This document shows positions 26,376 to 35,163 of a stretch of DNA of 64,000 nt, piece by piece. Position numbers and translations under genes: made by a program. Each line of letters opens with the position of its first letter. The first letter of the stretch is position 1. This DNA is from Nonomuraea solani (lineage in GTDB: Bacteria; Actinomycetota; Actinomycetes; Streptosporangiales; Streptosporangiaceae), in assembly GCF_900108335.1 (NCBI RefSeq), contig NZ_FNVT01000013.1, forward strand, positions 248,001 to 312,000. Reading direction: 5' to 3'. The notes below the pieces were generated by a model, which saw nothing but the letters and a program-made list of their open reading frames with translations, had not been told where the DNA came from and made no database searches.

Positions 26376-27405
26376 ACACGTGAACGGTCGTGATCGGCAG
26401 CGAGGAGTCGGCCGGGATCCGCAGCGTCGACGGCGTGATCCCGGCGGCGACCAGGTCGGAGCCCAGGGCCGCGACCATCGCGCCGTTGTCGGTGCACAGC
26501 CCGGGCCGGGGCACGCGCAGTCGCACGCCGGCCGCCTCGCACCGCTCCTGGGCCAGCGCCCGCAGCCGCGAGTTGGCCGCCACACCGCCGCCGATCAGCA
26601 GGTCGTGCACGTCGTATTTGCGGCACGCCTGCAGCGCCTTGCGGGTCAGCACGTCGACCACGGCCTCCTGGAACGAGGCGGCCACGTCGGGCACGTGCAC
26701 CGACTGCCCCGACGCCTCGCGGGCCTCGACCCAGCGCGCCACGGCCGTCTTGAGCCCGGAGAAGGAGAAGTCGAGCGTGCCGTCGTCGATCTTGCCGCGC
26801 GGGAACTTGATCGCCGTGCCGGAGCCGTCACGGGCGGCCTTGTCGATGTAGGGCCCGCCGGGGAACGGCAGCCCCAGCACCCGCGCGACCTTGTCGAACG
26901 CCTCTCCGGCCGCGTCGTCCACGGTCGAGCCGAGCGAGATGACGTCTTTCGCCACGTCGGGCACGAGCAGCAGCGAGGAGTGCCCGCCCGAGACCAGCAT
27001 GGCGATGCACGGCTTGGGCAGCGGCCCGTGTTCGAGCTGGTCGACGGCGACGTGGGCGGCCAGGTGGTTGACGCCGTAGAGAGGCACGCCGAGGCCGAGC
27101 GCGTAGGACTTGGCCGCCGCCACGCCGACCAGCAGCGCCCCGGCGAGCCCAGGACCGGCCGTCACGGCGATGGCGTCGATGTCTCCGAACGTGAGCCCGG
27201 CCGCCGCCAGCGCGGCCTCCACGGTCGGTGTCATGGCCTCCAGGTGGGCGCGCGAGGCGACCTCGGGCACCACGCCGCCGTATCTGGCGTGCTCGTCCAT
27301 GCTGGAGGCGATCGTGTTGGCCAGCAGCGTGTGGCCTCTGACGATGCCGATGCCGGTCTCGTCGCAGGACGTCTCGATGCCCAGCACCAGAGGTTCGTCA
27401 GCCAT
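26374..27405 (-). CDS. tsaD: tRNA N6-threonylcarbamoyladenosine transferase TsaD
   Basis: Catalytic subunit (343 residues) that transfers threonylcarbamoyl to A37 of ANN-decoding tRNAs, acting with TsaB and TsaE, all encoded nearby. It carries the Kae1/Qri7 signature: GIETSCDETGIGIV at the start, metal-binding His114 and His118 (NHLAAH), the nucleotide-binding GGGVAANSRLR and the metal-ligand segment CTDNGAM near the end. It overlaps rimI by 8 nt. Order on the minus strand is tsaE, insert, tsaB, rimI, tsaD. Confidence 0.96.
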   Translation of the reverse strand: MADEPLVLGIETSCDETGIGIVRGHTLLANTIASSMDEHARYGGVVPEVASRAHLEAMTPTVEAALAAAGLTFGDIDAIAVTAGPGLAGALLVGVAAAKSYALGLGVPLYGVNHLAAHVAVDQLEHGPLPKPCIAMLVSGGHSSLLLVPDVAKDVISLGSTVDDAAGEAFDKVARVLGLPFPGGPYIDKAARDGSGTAIKFPRGKIDDGTLDFSFSGLKTAVARWVEAREASGQSVHVPDVAASFQEAVVDVLTRKALQACRKYDVHDLLIGGGVAANSRLRALAQERCEAAGVRLRVPRPGLCTDNGAMVAALGSDLVAAGITPSTLRIPADSSLPITTVHV

Positions 27406-27844
27406 CCAGCTTCCTTCTCATCATGATCGCGTCGGTGCCGTCGTCGTAGTAGCGGCGGCGGGTGCCGATCTCCTCGAACTCGAAATGCCGGTAGACCGCC
27501 TGCGCGCGCGGGTTGTCGGCGCGGACTTCCAGGAAGATCTCGCGTACGCGCCTGCGCCGGGCCTCGGCCAGCAGTTCGGTCAGCATCGCGCTGCCGATGC
27601 CGGTGCCCTGGTGCTTCTCCAGCACCGCGATGGTCTGCACGTCGGCCTGGTCGGCCGCGGCGGCGAGCCCGGCGTAGGCCACGATCTCGTCGTCGACCAG
27701 CGCCACCACGTAGTGGCGCGAACGCGGCATGTCGGCCAGCTCGCCGCGCATCATGCCCTCGCTCCACGCGTCGAGCGGGAACATGGCCCGCTCGATCGCC
27801 ATGACCGCCGGCAGGTCCGCGACGGTCATCTGCCTGAGTATCAC
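27398..27844 (-). CDS. rimI: Ribosomal-protein-alanine N-acetyltransferase RimI-like GNAT
   Basis: A 148-residue GNAT with VQTIAVLEKHQGTGIGSAML as the acetyl-CoA loop and a C-terminal EVRADNPRAQAVYRHFEFEE, typical of RimI (N-alpha-acetylation of ribosomal protein S18 in E. coli; broader protein N-terminal acetylation in actinobacteria). It overlaps tsaB by 4 nt and tsaD by 8 nt, the usual tsaB-rimI-tsaD arrangement of actinobacteria. Confidence 0.9.
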   Translation of the reverse strand: MILRQMTVADLPAVMAIERAMFPLDAWSEGMMRGELADMPRSRHYVVALVDDEIVAYAGLAAAADQADVQTIAVLEKHQGTGIGSAMLTELLAEARRRRVREIFLEVRADNPRAQAVYRHFEFEEIGTRRRYYDDGTDAIMMRRKLDG

Positions 27845-28488
27845 GCCGTCACCCTCTTGGGCGCGCCCGGCACCACGGCGTCGGGCCTGCGCAGGTAGAT
27901 CGGGCGCGGCGGGTCGAGCGGAACGTCGCGTGCCAGCCGCTCGGCCGCCAGGGCGGCCAGCGCGCCGGCGTAGGGATAGGGCGGTGCGTCGCCGCCGTCG
28001 CCCAGCACCTCGGCGTAGAGCCCGGCACCGGCTCCGACGACCGGCAGCCCTTCGACGGGCACGTCGGCGGGCCGGTCGACGAAGGGGCCGTCGAGCCGGG
28101 TGCGCAGATCGGAGTAACGCCCCCAGAACACCTCTTTGCGGCGCGCGTCGGTGGCCACCAGGAACGGCTCGGTGCGCCCGCTGCCGTAGGCGACCGCGTC
28201 AAGCGTGCAGATGCCGTATGCGGGCACGCCCAGCGTGGTGGCGAGCCCCTGCGCGGTCATCAGCCCGACGCGCAGGCCGGTGTAGGGGCCGGGGCCGCTG
28301 CCCGCCACGATGGCCGTCACGTCGCGCAGCGAGGCGCGCGCCTCGCCCAGCACGGCCTCGATGGTGGGCACGAGCAGCTCGCCGTGGCGGCGGGCGTCGA
28401 TCGTCGTGGACTCGGCGAGCACGCGCTCGCCGTCGTGGAGCGCGGCGGTGACGGCGGGCGTCGCGGTATCAAAGGCCAGGACCAGCAC
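27841..28488 (-). CDS. tsaB: tRNA threonylcarbamoyladenosine biosynthesis protein TsaB
   Basis: A 215-residue TsaB, the non-catalytic Kae1-like partner of TsaD. It starts with LVLAFDTATPAVTAAL and has the conserved GSGPGPYTGLRVGLMTAQGL segment. The start is GTG at 28488. It is separated from tsaE, its usual upstream neighbour, by about 2.4 kb holding a phosphotransferase, a sortase and a surface protein. Confidence 0.93.
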   Translation of the reverse strand: MLVLAFDTATPAVTAALHDGERVLAESTTIDARRHGELLVPTIEAVLGEARASLRDVTAIVAGSGPGPYTGLRVGLMTAQGLATTLGVPAYGICTLDAVAYGSGRTEPFLVATDARRKEVFWGRYSDLRTRLDGPFVDRPADVPVEGLPVVGAGAGLYAEVLGDGGDAPPYPYAGALAALAAERLARDVPLDPPRPIYLRRPDAVVPGAPKRVTA

Positions 28489-28543
28489 GACTGTTTAGCC
28501 TACCCGCCGCACGACTCCCACCCGGCCGCTACCGCGCGAGAGG

Positions 28544-29473
28544 TCACACCCAGCCGGTACGCCGCCGCAGCCAGCCGAGCGCCACCACACCCTGCGCCCG
28601 CTGGAACGCCCTGACCGTCGGCAACCCGGGCGGAGCGGGCTGACGGCTCTGCCGGACGAAGAAGCCGGTGAGCGCGGCCAGAACCCGGGTGACCTTCTCC
28701 CCTGGCAGGTCGAACAGCTCCTCGGCGGCCGGCCCGCCCTGCATGCCCACCGACGGCAGCATGCCCACGACGTCGAACCAGGGCGCTCCCAGGCAGGCCC
28801 ACGGCCAGTCGACGACGTAGACGCGGTCACCGGCGAGCAGGATGTTGTCGGCCCGCAGGTCGGCGTGGACCAGGGTGTCGCCAGCCGCCGCGGCGGCCCA
28901 CCCGGACTCCAGCCCGGCCAGCTCGCCGAGGTGACGCAGCGCCCATGGGTCGAGCCCCGTGGTGTCCTCGGTCAGCAGCCGCCGCCAGCCCTGGAACTCC
29001 TCATGGAACACCTCCCCGACCGCGGGAACGTCGATCGGGGACGGCGTGAGCGCCGCGGACATCTCCTTGACGGCCGCCAGCACCCGGTCGAGCTGGTCGC
29101 GCCGCCACGGCAGCTCGGGGTGCGCGCCTTCGACGTCCTCGAAGACCAGCGCCACCCAGCCGTCCAGCTCGAAGCCGGTCAGCAGCCTGGGGGCGGGCAC
29201 GGACTCCGGCAGGGCCGCGGCGATCCTGAGCTCGGCCTGGTAGAGGCGGACGCTGTCGGGGTTGGGCTCGGGGCCGACGGCCTTGACGAAGGCGCGCCCG
29301 CCACCCTCGGTACGCAGGCGCACCGCGGCCGCCGGCGAGAAGCCGCCCGGCTGGGTGGCCGCCGCCACCACCCGCCCGCCGAGAAACTCCTCCACCGCCG
29401 CGCGGACCGGCGGGTGCACCTGGTCCCAGGGCACGCGCGTGCCGGACGCCGGCGGGCTGGTCTCTACGCTCAT
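28544..29473 (-). CDS. Aminoglycoside phosphotransferase (APH)-fold kinase
   Basis: A 309-residue APH-type kinase. The N-lobe has VVAAATQPGGFSPAAAVRLR and a lysine in GRAFVKAVG. The catalytic loop is LVHADLRADNILL (Asp and Asn present) and the metal Asp is in VYVVDWPWAC. The C-terminal lobe is complete, unlike the decayed relative at 9.4-9.7 kb. The substrate is unknown: many actinobacterial members act on small molecules other than antibiotics. It is the first gene of the insert between tsaB and tsaE, 32 nt from the sortase gene. ATG at 29473 follows AGAG. Confidence 0.85.
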   Translation of the reverse strand: MSVETSPPASGTRVPWDQVHPPVRAAVEEFLGGRVVAAATQPGGFSPAAAVRLRTEGGGRAFVKAVGPEPNPDSVRLYQAELRIAAALPESVPAPRLLTGFELDGWVALVFEDVEGAHPELPWRRDQLDRVLAAVKEMSAALTPSPIDVPAVGEVFHEEFQGWRRLLTEDTTGLDPWALRHLGELAGLESGWAAAAAGDTLVHADLRADNILLAGDRVYVVDWPWACLGAPWFDVVGMLPSVGMQGGPAAEELFDLPGEKVTRVLAALTGFFVRQSRQPAPPGLPTVRAFQRAQGVVALGWLRRRTGWV

Positions 29474-29505
29474 CTCTCCATGGTCCCGGCGGGCGCAAAC
29501 GCTTT

Positions 29506-30042
29506 TCAGGCTTTGGAGGCGTACACGATGATGTTGTCCATGTATTCGCCGGTGGCGTAGTCGAACTTGCCGCCGCAGGTCACGAGCTTGAGCCCGTCCT
29601 CGACGTAGACGCGCTTGGTGGGGAAGCGGTCCTTGTGCACCTGCTCGATCTTGTCGACCTTGAACTCGACGGTCTTGCCGTCGCTGCGCTCGACCTTGAC
29701 GGTCTGGCCCTTGCGTAACTGCCTGAGCTTGTAGAACACGGCGGGCGCGGTCTTGGTGTCGACGTGGCCGATGATCACCGAGGCGCCCTTCTCGCCGGGC
29801 ACGGCGCTGCCGGTGTACCAGCCGGCCACCTTCGGTTTCTCATAGGGCGGCAGCTCGACCTCGCCGTTCTTGGCCAGGCCGAGCTTCATCAGGTCGGCCT
29901 CGACCTCGATCGAGGGGATGTCGATGCTCTCGGGCACGACGGCCGCGGCGGGCGTGGACCCGGTCTGCATGCTCTTGCCGAACGCGACCAGCACCAGTCC
30001 TGTGATGGCGCCCGCGAGCACCACCCGTCCTGGACGGGCCAT
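29506..30042 (-). CDS. Class F sortase
   Basis: A 178-residue membrane-anchored transpeptidase. Residues ~6-24 are a single N-terminal membrane segment. The sortase barrel follows, with catalytic His93 (VIIGHVDT) and Cys156 (LVTCGG), and the class F style ending GEYMDNIIVYA. The third catalytic residue, an Arg near the C-terminus, is not evident in its usual place; I cannot locate it with confidence. Class F sortases are widespread in actinobacteria with largely unknown substrates. The gene lies 3 nt downstream of a surface protein gene that is its likely partner, so the two are an operon. Confidence 0.9.
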   Translation of the reverse strand: MARPGRVVLAGAITGLVLVAFGKSMQTGSTPAAAVVPESIDIPSIEVEADLMKLGLAKNGEVELPPYEKPKVAGWYTGSAVPGEKGASVIIGHVDTKTAPAVFYKLRQLRKGQTVKVERSDGKTVEFKVDKIEQVHKDRFPTKRVYVEDGLKLVTCGGKFDYATGEYMDNIIVYASKA

Positions 30043-30045
30043 GGC

Positions 30046-30747
30046 CTACGCCCGGTTGCGGCGCTTGACCGCGAACCCGATGCCCGCGGCCAGGGCCAGG
30101 GCGACCACCACGCCGGCCGGGCCGAGCGGGATCGAGGACTCGTCGCTCACGTCCTGCGCGTACGTGCCGCCGCCGCCCGCCCTGGGCGCCCTGGTGGGCA
30201 CGCCGGTCGGCACGTCGTCGTCGGCGTCGGACTCCGCGCGGACCACCCTGAGCGTGCCCTTGCCGGTGTGGTTGGTGCCGTCGCACTTGACCTCGACCGG
30301 GTAGGTGCCGCGCCGGACCGCCCCGCCGACCCGCGCCTCACCGCGCACCCAGGGCGAGCCCGAGCCGTTGGTGGGGGTGGGGGTGAGCGACGCCGCGGGG
30401 ACCGGGGAGAGCGCCACGCCGTTGACGAAGGCCCGGGACGTGGCGGTGCCGGTGTGCGCGGGGCCGCCACCCGGGACCGGGCAGTTGGCCATGACCCACA
30501 CGGTGGACGTCTCGCCGGCGGTGACCCGGTCGGGATTGACCTCGACCAGCACGGTCTGCCTGGTGGCGGAGGGCCTGGGGCTGGCCGTCGTCGTGGTGGT
30601 GTTGGTGGCCGTGACCGAGGGGCTGGGAGAACCACTTGGCGTTGACGTCGGTCCGCCGGACTCGGCCGAAGCCGTGCACCCGGTCAGACCGATCATGACG
30701 ATGGCTCCCGCATAAGCGACACGCCTGACCCTGAGCACCGGCCGCAC
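30046..30747 (-). CDS. Secreted, wall- or membrane-anchored surface protein paired with the sortase
   Basis: A 233-residue exported protein. The N-terminus is a signal peptide with a lipobox-like LTGC. A Thr/Ser/Pro-rich stalk (~28-65) comes next, then an Ig-like/beta-sandwich domain (~66-170; LVEVNPDRVTAGETSTVWVM, GTYPVEVKCDGTNHTGKGTL) with two cysteines. A glycine-rich linker leads to a C-terminal membrane segment with a basic tail (GVVVALALAAGIGFAVKRRN). That tail resembles a sortase sorting signal but no clear LPxTG motif precedes it. Start is GTG at 30747. Its direct coupling to a class F sortase suggests it is the substrate or an accessory. Adhesion or envelope function is a guess. Confidence 0.7.
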   Translation of the reverse strand: MRPVLRVRRVAYAGAIVMIGLTGCTASAESGGPTSTPSGSPSPSVTATNTTTTTASPRPSATRQTVLVEVNPDRVTAGETSTVWVMANCPVPGGGPAHTGTATSRAFVNGVALSPVPAASLTPTPTNGSGSPWVRGEARVGGAVRRGTYPVEVKCDGTNHTGKGTLRVVRAESDADDDVPTGVPTRAPRAGGGGTYAQDVSDESSIPLGPAGVVVALALAAGIGFAVKRRNRA

Positions 30748-30772
30748 CCCACTTTGCCGTCTTGCAACCCAG

Positions 30773-30855
30773 CATCCACCAAAAATGTGGATGTCGCCCC
30801 TCCTGATACCCAGAAAATCTGGGCGAATCCCTGACCAACGATCATGATTTAAATC
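30773..30855 (-). promoter_or_regulatory. Cluster of small hairpins and palindromes before the sortase operon
   Basis: In the 159-nt gap upstream of the surface protein gene: a 7-bp stem (30773-30779 with 30787-30793), a 6-bp stem with AAA loop (30809-30814 with 30818-30823), and two overlapping palindromes ATCATGAT and GATTTAAATC (30841-30855). The palindromes are unusually AT-rich here and could be an operator. Confidence 0.35.
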
Positions 30856-30906
30856 GTCGGCCCGGTGACTCCAGGGTGCCAGGCATACCGGGACTTGATC
30901 GCGTTT

Positions 30907-31365
30907 TTAGCCTTCTACCGGATCAGACGGCGTGTCGGCCCACCTGGTTCCCACTCCGCGCAGCGTCACGAGACGGGCCTCGTCGCCGGTCTCGCGGTCG
31001 ATGTGGATCTCCAGCCGGTCGTCGGCGAGGCCCTCGACGAGCCCTTCGCCCCATTCGACGACGGTGACCGACTCTTCCAGCGAGGCGTCCAGGTCGAGGT
31101 CGTCGACTTCGAGGTCGCCGCCCAGCCGGTAGGCGTCCACGTGGACGAGCGGCGGGCCCTGGCGCAGCGAGGGGTGCACCCTGGCGATCACGAACGTGGG
31201 CGAGGTGATCGGGCCGCGTACTTTGAGCCCTTCGGCGATGCCCTGCACGAGCGTGGTCTTGCCGGCGCCGAGTGGGCCGGACAGGACCAGCAGGTCGCCG
31301 GGGCGCAGCTTCGCGGCCAGGCGGGCGCCGTACGAGCGCATGTCCTCGGCGGTCGCCAGCCTCAC
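30907..31365 (-). CDS. tsaE: tRNA threonylcarbamoyladenosine biosynthesis ATPase TsaE
   Basis: A 152-residue P-loop ATPase with Walker A GPLGAGKTTLVQGIAEGL and Walker B-like VHVDAYRL; ESVTVVEWGEG is typical of TsaE. It drives the t6A-forming TsaB-TsaD complex. The GTG start shares one base with the stop of the alpha/beta hydrolase gene upstream (TAGTG). It is separated from tsaB by an inserted three-gene block. Confidence 0.95.
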   Translation of the reverse strand: MRLATAEDMRSYGARLAAKLRPGDLLVLSGPLGAGKTTLVQGIAEGLKVRGPITSPTFVIARVHPSLRQGPPLVHVDAYRLGGDLEVDDLDLDASLEESVTVVEWGEGLVEGLADDRLEIHIDRETGDEARLVTLRGVGTRWADTPSDPVEG

Positions 31366-32414
31366 TACGGCTCCACTCTCTTGACCAGGTCGCGCAGCGC
31401 GTCGTTGACGACGCCCGGCCGTTCCAGCTGGATCAGGTGCGAGGTGTCGGGCACCTCGGTGAGGTGCGCCTTGGGCAGGGCGGCGGCGATCGCCTTGCTG
31501 TGGTCGGGCGGGGTCAGCCAGTCGCTGTCGCCCACCAGGATCGCGGTCGGCACCGGGTCGAGCACGTGCAGCGCGGAGAGTTTGTCGTGGTTCATCAGCG
31601 CCGGGTAGAAGTCGGCGAACACCTCGGTCGGCGTCGCCCTGATCATCGACTCGGCGAAGTCGACCAGGGTCGGGCTGACGTTCTTGGAGTCACCGAAGCC
31701 CATGTAGCGGGTGATCAGGAAGGCGATGTCGCTGCCCGCGTGGCGGGTCCTGTCGATCAGCGTGCCCCGCTTGCCCAACATCGAGATCGTGGAGGGGGCG
31801 ACCTTGTGGACGGCCTTGGAGAGCAGCGCGGGCAGGCCCAGCGTGAGCTCGGCCAGCTTGCCCGCCGAGGTCGCGATGAGCGCCACCGCGCGGATCTTGT
31901 CGCCGAACAGCTCGGGGTAGCGGTCGGCCAGCGCCATGATCGTCATGCCGCCCATGGAGTGGCCGACGAGCACGCACGGACCCGGTACGAACTTCTCGAT
32001 CACTTCGGCGAGGTCCTCGCCGAGCCGGTCGATCGTGCTGTCCTCGGCGCCGCAGCGCTGGGAGCGGCCGTGCGAGCGCTGGTCCCACAGCACGATCCGG
32101 TAGTTCTCGCGCAGGTCTTTGCGCTGGTAGTGCCATGATTCCAGGTTGAGGCAGTAACCATGACAGAACACGATCGTCAGCGGAGCGTCGTCAGGACCAT
32201 CGACCTCGATGTGCAGGGCCATCCCGTCGGAGGTGATGAGCGTGCGCTCCCGGCCCCGCAGCTCGCCGAAGGGCTCGCTGGCCTCGTTGTCGGGGCGCAG
32301 CCTGATCCGGCCGACCGCGTAGCGCTTGGCCAGCGCCGCCGCGGCGACACCGGCGGAAGCCGCACCGACGAGCGCGCCGGCGATCCCTACCCTGCGCCGT
32401 GTTGTCGTCGTCAT
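31365..32414 (-). CDS. Alpha/beta-fold hydrolase, membrane-anchored
   Basis: A 349-residue alpha/beta hydrolase. Residues ~8-28 form a hydrophobic segment after an Arg-rich start (signal anchor). The core has the oxyanion HGYCLNLESWH, the nucleophile elbow VLVGHSMGG, an acid in VGDSDWLTP and the catalytic His in VPDTSHLIQLE. The substrate is unknown. A hydrolase of this type commonly lies between alr and tsaE in actinobacteria. Start ATG at 32414 follows GGGGAG. Confidence 0.88.
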   Translation of the reverse strand: MTTTTRRRVGIAGALVGAASAGVAAAALAKRYAVGRIRLRPDNEASEPFGELRGRERTLITSDGMALHIEVDGPDDAPLTIVFCHGYCLNLESWHYQRKDLRENYRIVLWDQRSHGRSQRCGAEDSTIDRLGEDLAEVIEKFVPGPCVLVGHSMGGMTIMALADRYPELFGDKIRAVALIATSAGKLAELTLGLPALLSKAVHKVAPSTISMLGKRGTLIDRTRHAGSDIAFLITRYMGFGDSKNVSPTLVDFAESMIRATPTEVFADFYPALMNHDKLSALHVLDPVPTAILVGDSDWLTPPDHSKAIAAALPKAHLTEVPDTSHLIQLERPGVVNDALRDLVKRVEP

Positions 32415-32474
32415 CTCCCCGATCCTTCTCCGCTCATGGCCGCCGCGAAGTGCCCTCGGTCACTCCGAGCTCCT

Positions 32475-33596
32475 TTACTGCCCATAGACCCGCGGGACAC
32501 GCGAGCCGATCCTGGTCACGATCTCATGCGTGATCGTGCCGAGAGTATCCGCCCACTCCTGAACGGTCGGCTCGCCCCCGTCACCCGGCCCGAACAGCAC
32601 CACCTCGTCGCCCGCCGCCAGTGGGTCGTCACCCATGTCGATCATGAACTGGTCCATGCACACCCGGCCCGCGACCAGCCGGCGCCGCCCGCCCGCCAGG
32701 ACCTCGGCCCGCCCCGTCGCGTGGCGGAGTATCCCGTCGGCGTAGCCGATGGGGACGAGGCCGAGCGTGGTCTCGCGTTCGGTGGTGTAGAGGTGGCCGT
32801 AGGAGACTCCCGAGCCCTCGGCGACCCGCTTGACCAGGCCGATCCGGGCCACGAGCGTCATCGCCTGCCGGAGGCCGAAGTCGCCGAGCTCGGGGATGGG
32901 GCTCAGGCCGTACATCGCGATGCCGGGCCTGACCAGGTCGTAGCGGGCCTCGGGGAGCGTCACGATGGCGGCCGAGTTGGACAGGTGCCTGATCACGTGG
33001 GAGCCGGCCGCGCCGGCCTGCTCGGCCAGCTTCAGCGCCGTCTCGTACGCCTCAAGCTGCCGCGCGATCGACGGATGGCCGGGGATGTCGGCGCAGGCGA
33101 AGTGGGACCAGAGCCCGACGATCTCGATGACGCCCTCGGCCCGCAGCTCCAGCGCCCTGGCCAGCAGTCGCGGCCAGGCGGCCAGCGGGGAGCCGCCCCT
33201 GCTCATGCCGGTGTCGGCCTCCAGGTGCATCAGCGCGGTGCGCCCCGTGCGGCGGGCGGCGGCGGCGATCTCGTCGAGCAGCCGCACGTCGGCGGCCGAC
33301 AGCTCGACGTCGTGGGTGAGCGCCTCGTCGAGCGGCTCGCCCGGGGTGATCAACCAGGACAGGATCGGCGCGGTCACGCCGCCCGCGCGCAGCGCGAGCG
33401 CCTCACTGATGAACGCGGTCCCCAACCGGCTCGCCCCGCCCTGGAGCACGGCCTCGGACGTGGGCACCAGCCCGTGACCGTAGGCGTCGGCCTTGACGGC
33501 GCCCATGACCTCCGCGCCGCCGGCCAGCTCCTTGAGCAGGGCCACGTTCTGCCTGACGGCGGCCAGGTCGACCCGGGCCTCCGCGGGCGTGGCCAT
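32475..33596 (-). CDS. alr: Alanine racemase (PLP-dependent)
   Basis: Interconverts L- and D-alanine for peptidoglycan. The product is ~373 residues. The PLP lysine lies in GAVKADAYGHG near the N-terminus, the substrate loop HLEADTGMSRGG follows, and the second catalytic base Tyr is in GVSYGHLY. GRVCMDQFMIDMG is in the C-terminal domain. ATG codons are found at 33608 and 33596; I prefer 33596 because AAGG is 12-13 nt upstream of it, while the same purine run directly abuts 33608. In the conserved order alr - hydrolase - tsaE. Confidence 0.95.
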   Translation of the reverse strand: MATPAEARVDLAAVRQNVALLKELAGGAEVMGAVKADAYGHGLVPTSEAVLQGGASRLGTAFISEALALRAGGVTAPILSWLITPGEPLDEALTHDVELSAADVRLLDEIAAAARRTGRTALMHLEADTGMSRGGSPLAAWPRLLARALELRAEGVIEIVGLWSHFACADIPGHPSIARQLEAYETALKLAEQAGAAGSHVIRHLSNSAAIVTLPEARYDLVRPGIAMYGLSPIPELGDFGLRQAMTLVARIGLVKRVAEGSGVSYGHLYTTERETTLGLVPIGYADGILRHATGRAEVLAGGRRRLVAGRVCMDQFMIDMGDDPLAAGDEVVLFGPGDGGEPTVQEWADTLGTITHEIVTRIGSRVPRVYGQ

Positions 33597-33673
33597 CGGG
33601 GAGTACATCCTTCTAGTGTGGCAGCTCGCGCACGTGGTCGAGCGCCATTTTCACGGCAGGCGGCTCATGCCGC

Positions 33674-35125
33674 TCACCCGGCCGTCCTGGTCACGGCCCG
33701 GATGGCGGCGGGGACGGACGTGGCGACCTCCGCCGCCGTCAGGGGTGCGCCGTCGGCGGCCAGGTGTCCGGCCACGCCGTGCAGGTAGGCGCCGCACGAG
33801 GCGGCGTCGTAGCAGCTCAGCCCCTGGGCGAGCAGAGCGCCGGCCACGCCGGACAGCACGTCGCCGGTGCCGCCGGTGGCCAGCCAGGGGGTGCCGGTGC
33901 GGTTGACGCGTACCGGCCTGGCGTCCTCGGCCACCACCGTGGTGGAGCCCTTGAGCAGGACGGTCACGCCCAGCTCGGCCGCCGCCCTGCGGGCGTGGTC
34001 GAGCCGGGCGGCCTCGATGTCGTCGCGGTCGGCGCGCAGCAGCCGTGCCAGCTCCCCCGCGTGCGGTGTGATCAGGACCGGCGCGGTACGCCGGAGCAGG
34101 CCGCGGTCCTTGGCCACCAGGGTCAGCCCGTCGGCGTCGATCAGCACGGGGACGTTGGAGGCGAGCACCCGGGCCGCCAGCTCGTGGGCCCAGTCGCCGG
34201 TGCCGAGCCCGGGCCCGAGCACCCACGCCTGCACGCGCCCCACGTCGTCGATCGAGGGCCGCTCCAGCGGCGTGATCACGGCCTCCGGCCAGTGCGCGCG
34301 CACCAGCGCGACGGGCTCGTGCGTCCCGGCGTAGCGCACCATGCCGGCCCCGGCCCGCAGCGCGCCGCCCACGGCCAGCACGGCGGCGCCGGTGTAGCGG
34401 TCGCTGCCGGCGGCGACGCCCAGCACGCCCCTGCGGTATTTGTCCGACTCATCGCCGGGTCGCGGCAGCAGGTCCTCGACGTCGCCGCGGGTCAGCGCCG
34501 CCACGTCGGGATCGGGCAGGTAGGGCCCGAGCCCGATGTCCACCAGCTCGACCGCCCCGGTGAAGGAGGCCCCGGGATCGACCAGCAACCCCGTCTTGTA
34601 CGCCCCCATCGTCACGGTCACCCTGGCCCGCACCGCGGCCCCCTGAACCCGCCCGCTACTCGCGTCCACGCCACTCGGCACGTCCACGGCCACGATCGGC
34701 GCCCTGGCGGCGTTCGCCGACGAGGCCAGCTCCGCGTACGGCTCACGCAACGCCCCGGAGGCCCCGATGCCCACGAGCCCGTCCATGATCAGGTCGGCCG
34801 TGTCGATCGCCGACCGGTCGGCCACCCGCCCACCGGCCCGCCGCAGCGCCAGCAGCCCCTCCTCGTGCGTCTTGGACCCGGCCAGGATGGCACCCACCCA
34901 CGCCCCGCGCCTGGCCAGGCGCTCACCGGCGTAGAGCGCGTCCCCGCCGTTGTCGCCGCTGCCGACGAGGAGGACGACGCGTTTGCCGTAGACCCGGCCC
35001 AGCAGCCCGGCGCAGTGGGCGGCGAGCCCGGCGGCGGCCCGCTGCATGAGGGTGCCCTCGGGCAGCCGCGCCATCAGCGCGTGCTCGGCGCCCCGGATCT
35101 GGTCGGCGGTGTAGGCGGTGTTCAT
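33674..35125 (-). CDS. nnr: Bifunctional NAD(P)H-hydrate repair enzyme (epimerase plus dehydratase)
   Basis: A 483-residue fusion. Residues 1-~210 are the YjeF_N epimerase (VVLLVGSGDNGGDALYAGER, DGLVGIGASG, AVDVPSGVDASSG). Residues ~225-483 are the ADP-dependent (S)-NAD(P)HX dehydratase (GVLGVAAGSDRYTGAAVLAV, VLITPHAGELARLL, TGGTGDVLSGVAGALLAQ). Together they rescue damaged NADH/NADPH hydrates. Standard actinobacterial neighbour of alr and acpS. The ATG at 35125 follows GGAGTGAGG. Confidence 0.95.
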   Translation of the reverse strand: MNTAYTADQIRGAEHALMARLPEGTLMQRAAAGLAAHCAGLLGRVYGKRVVLLVGSGDNGGDALYAGERLARRGAWVGAILAGSKTHEEGLLALRRAGGRVADRSAIDTADLIMDGLVGIGASGALREPYAELASSANAARAPIVAVDVPSGVDASSGRVQGAAVRARVTVTMGAYKTGLLVDPGASFTGAVELVDIGLGPYLPDPDVAALTRGDVEDLLPRPGDESDKYRRGVLGVAAGSDRYTGAAVLAVGGALRAGAGMVRYAGTHEPVALVRAHWPEAVITPLERPSIDDVGRVQAWVLGPGLGTGDWAHELAARVLASNVPVLIDADGLTLVAKDRGLLRRTAPVLITPHAGELARLLRADRDDIEAARLDHARRAAAELGVTVLLKGSTTVVAEDARPVRVNRTGTPWLATGGTGDVLSGVAGALLAQGLSCYDAASCGAYLHGVAGHLAADGAPLTAAEVATSVPAAIRAVTRTAG

Positions 35126-35163
35126 GGCCTCACTCCGTATGTGCCGTCGCGCATGATCCGAAG

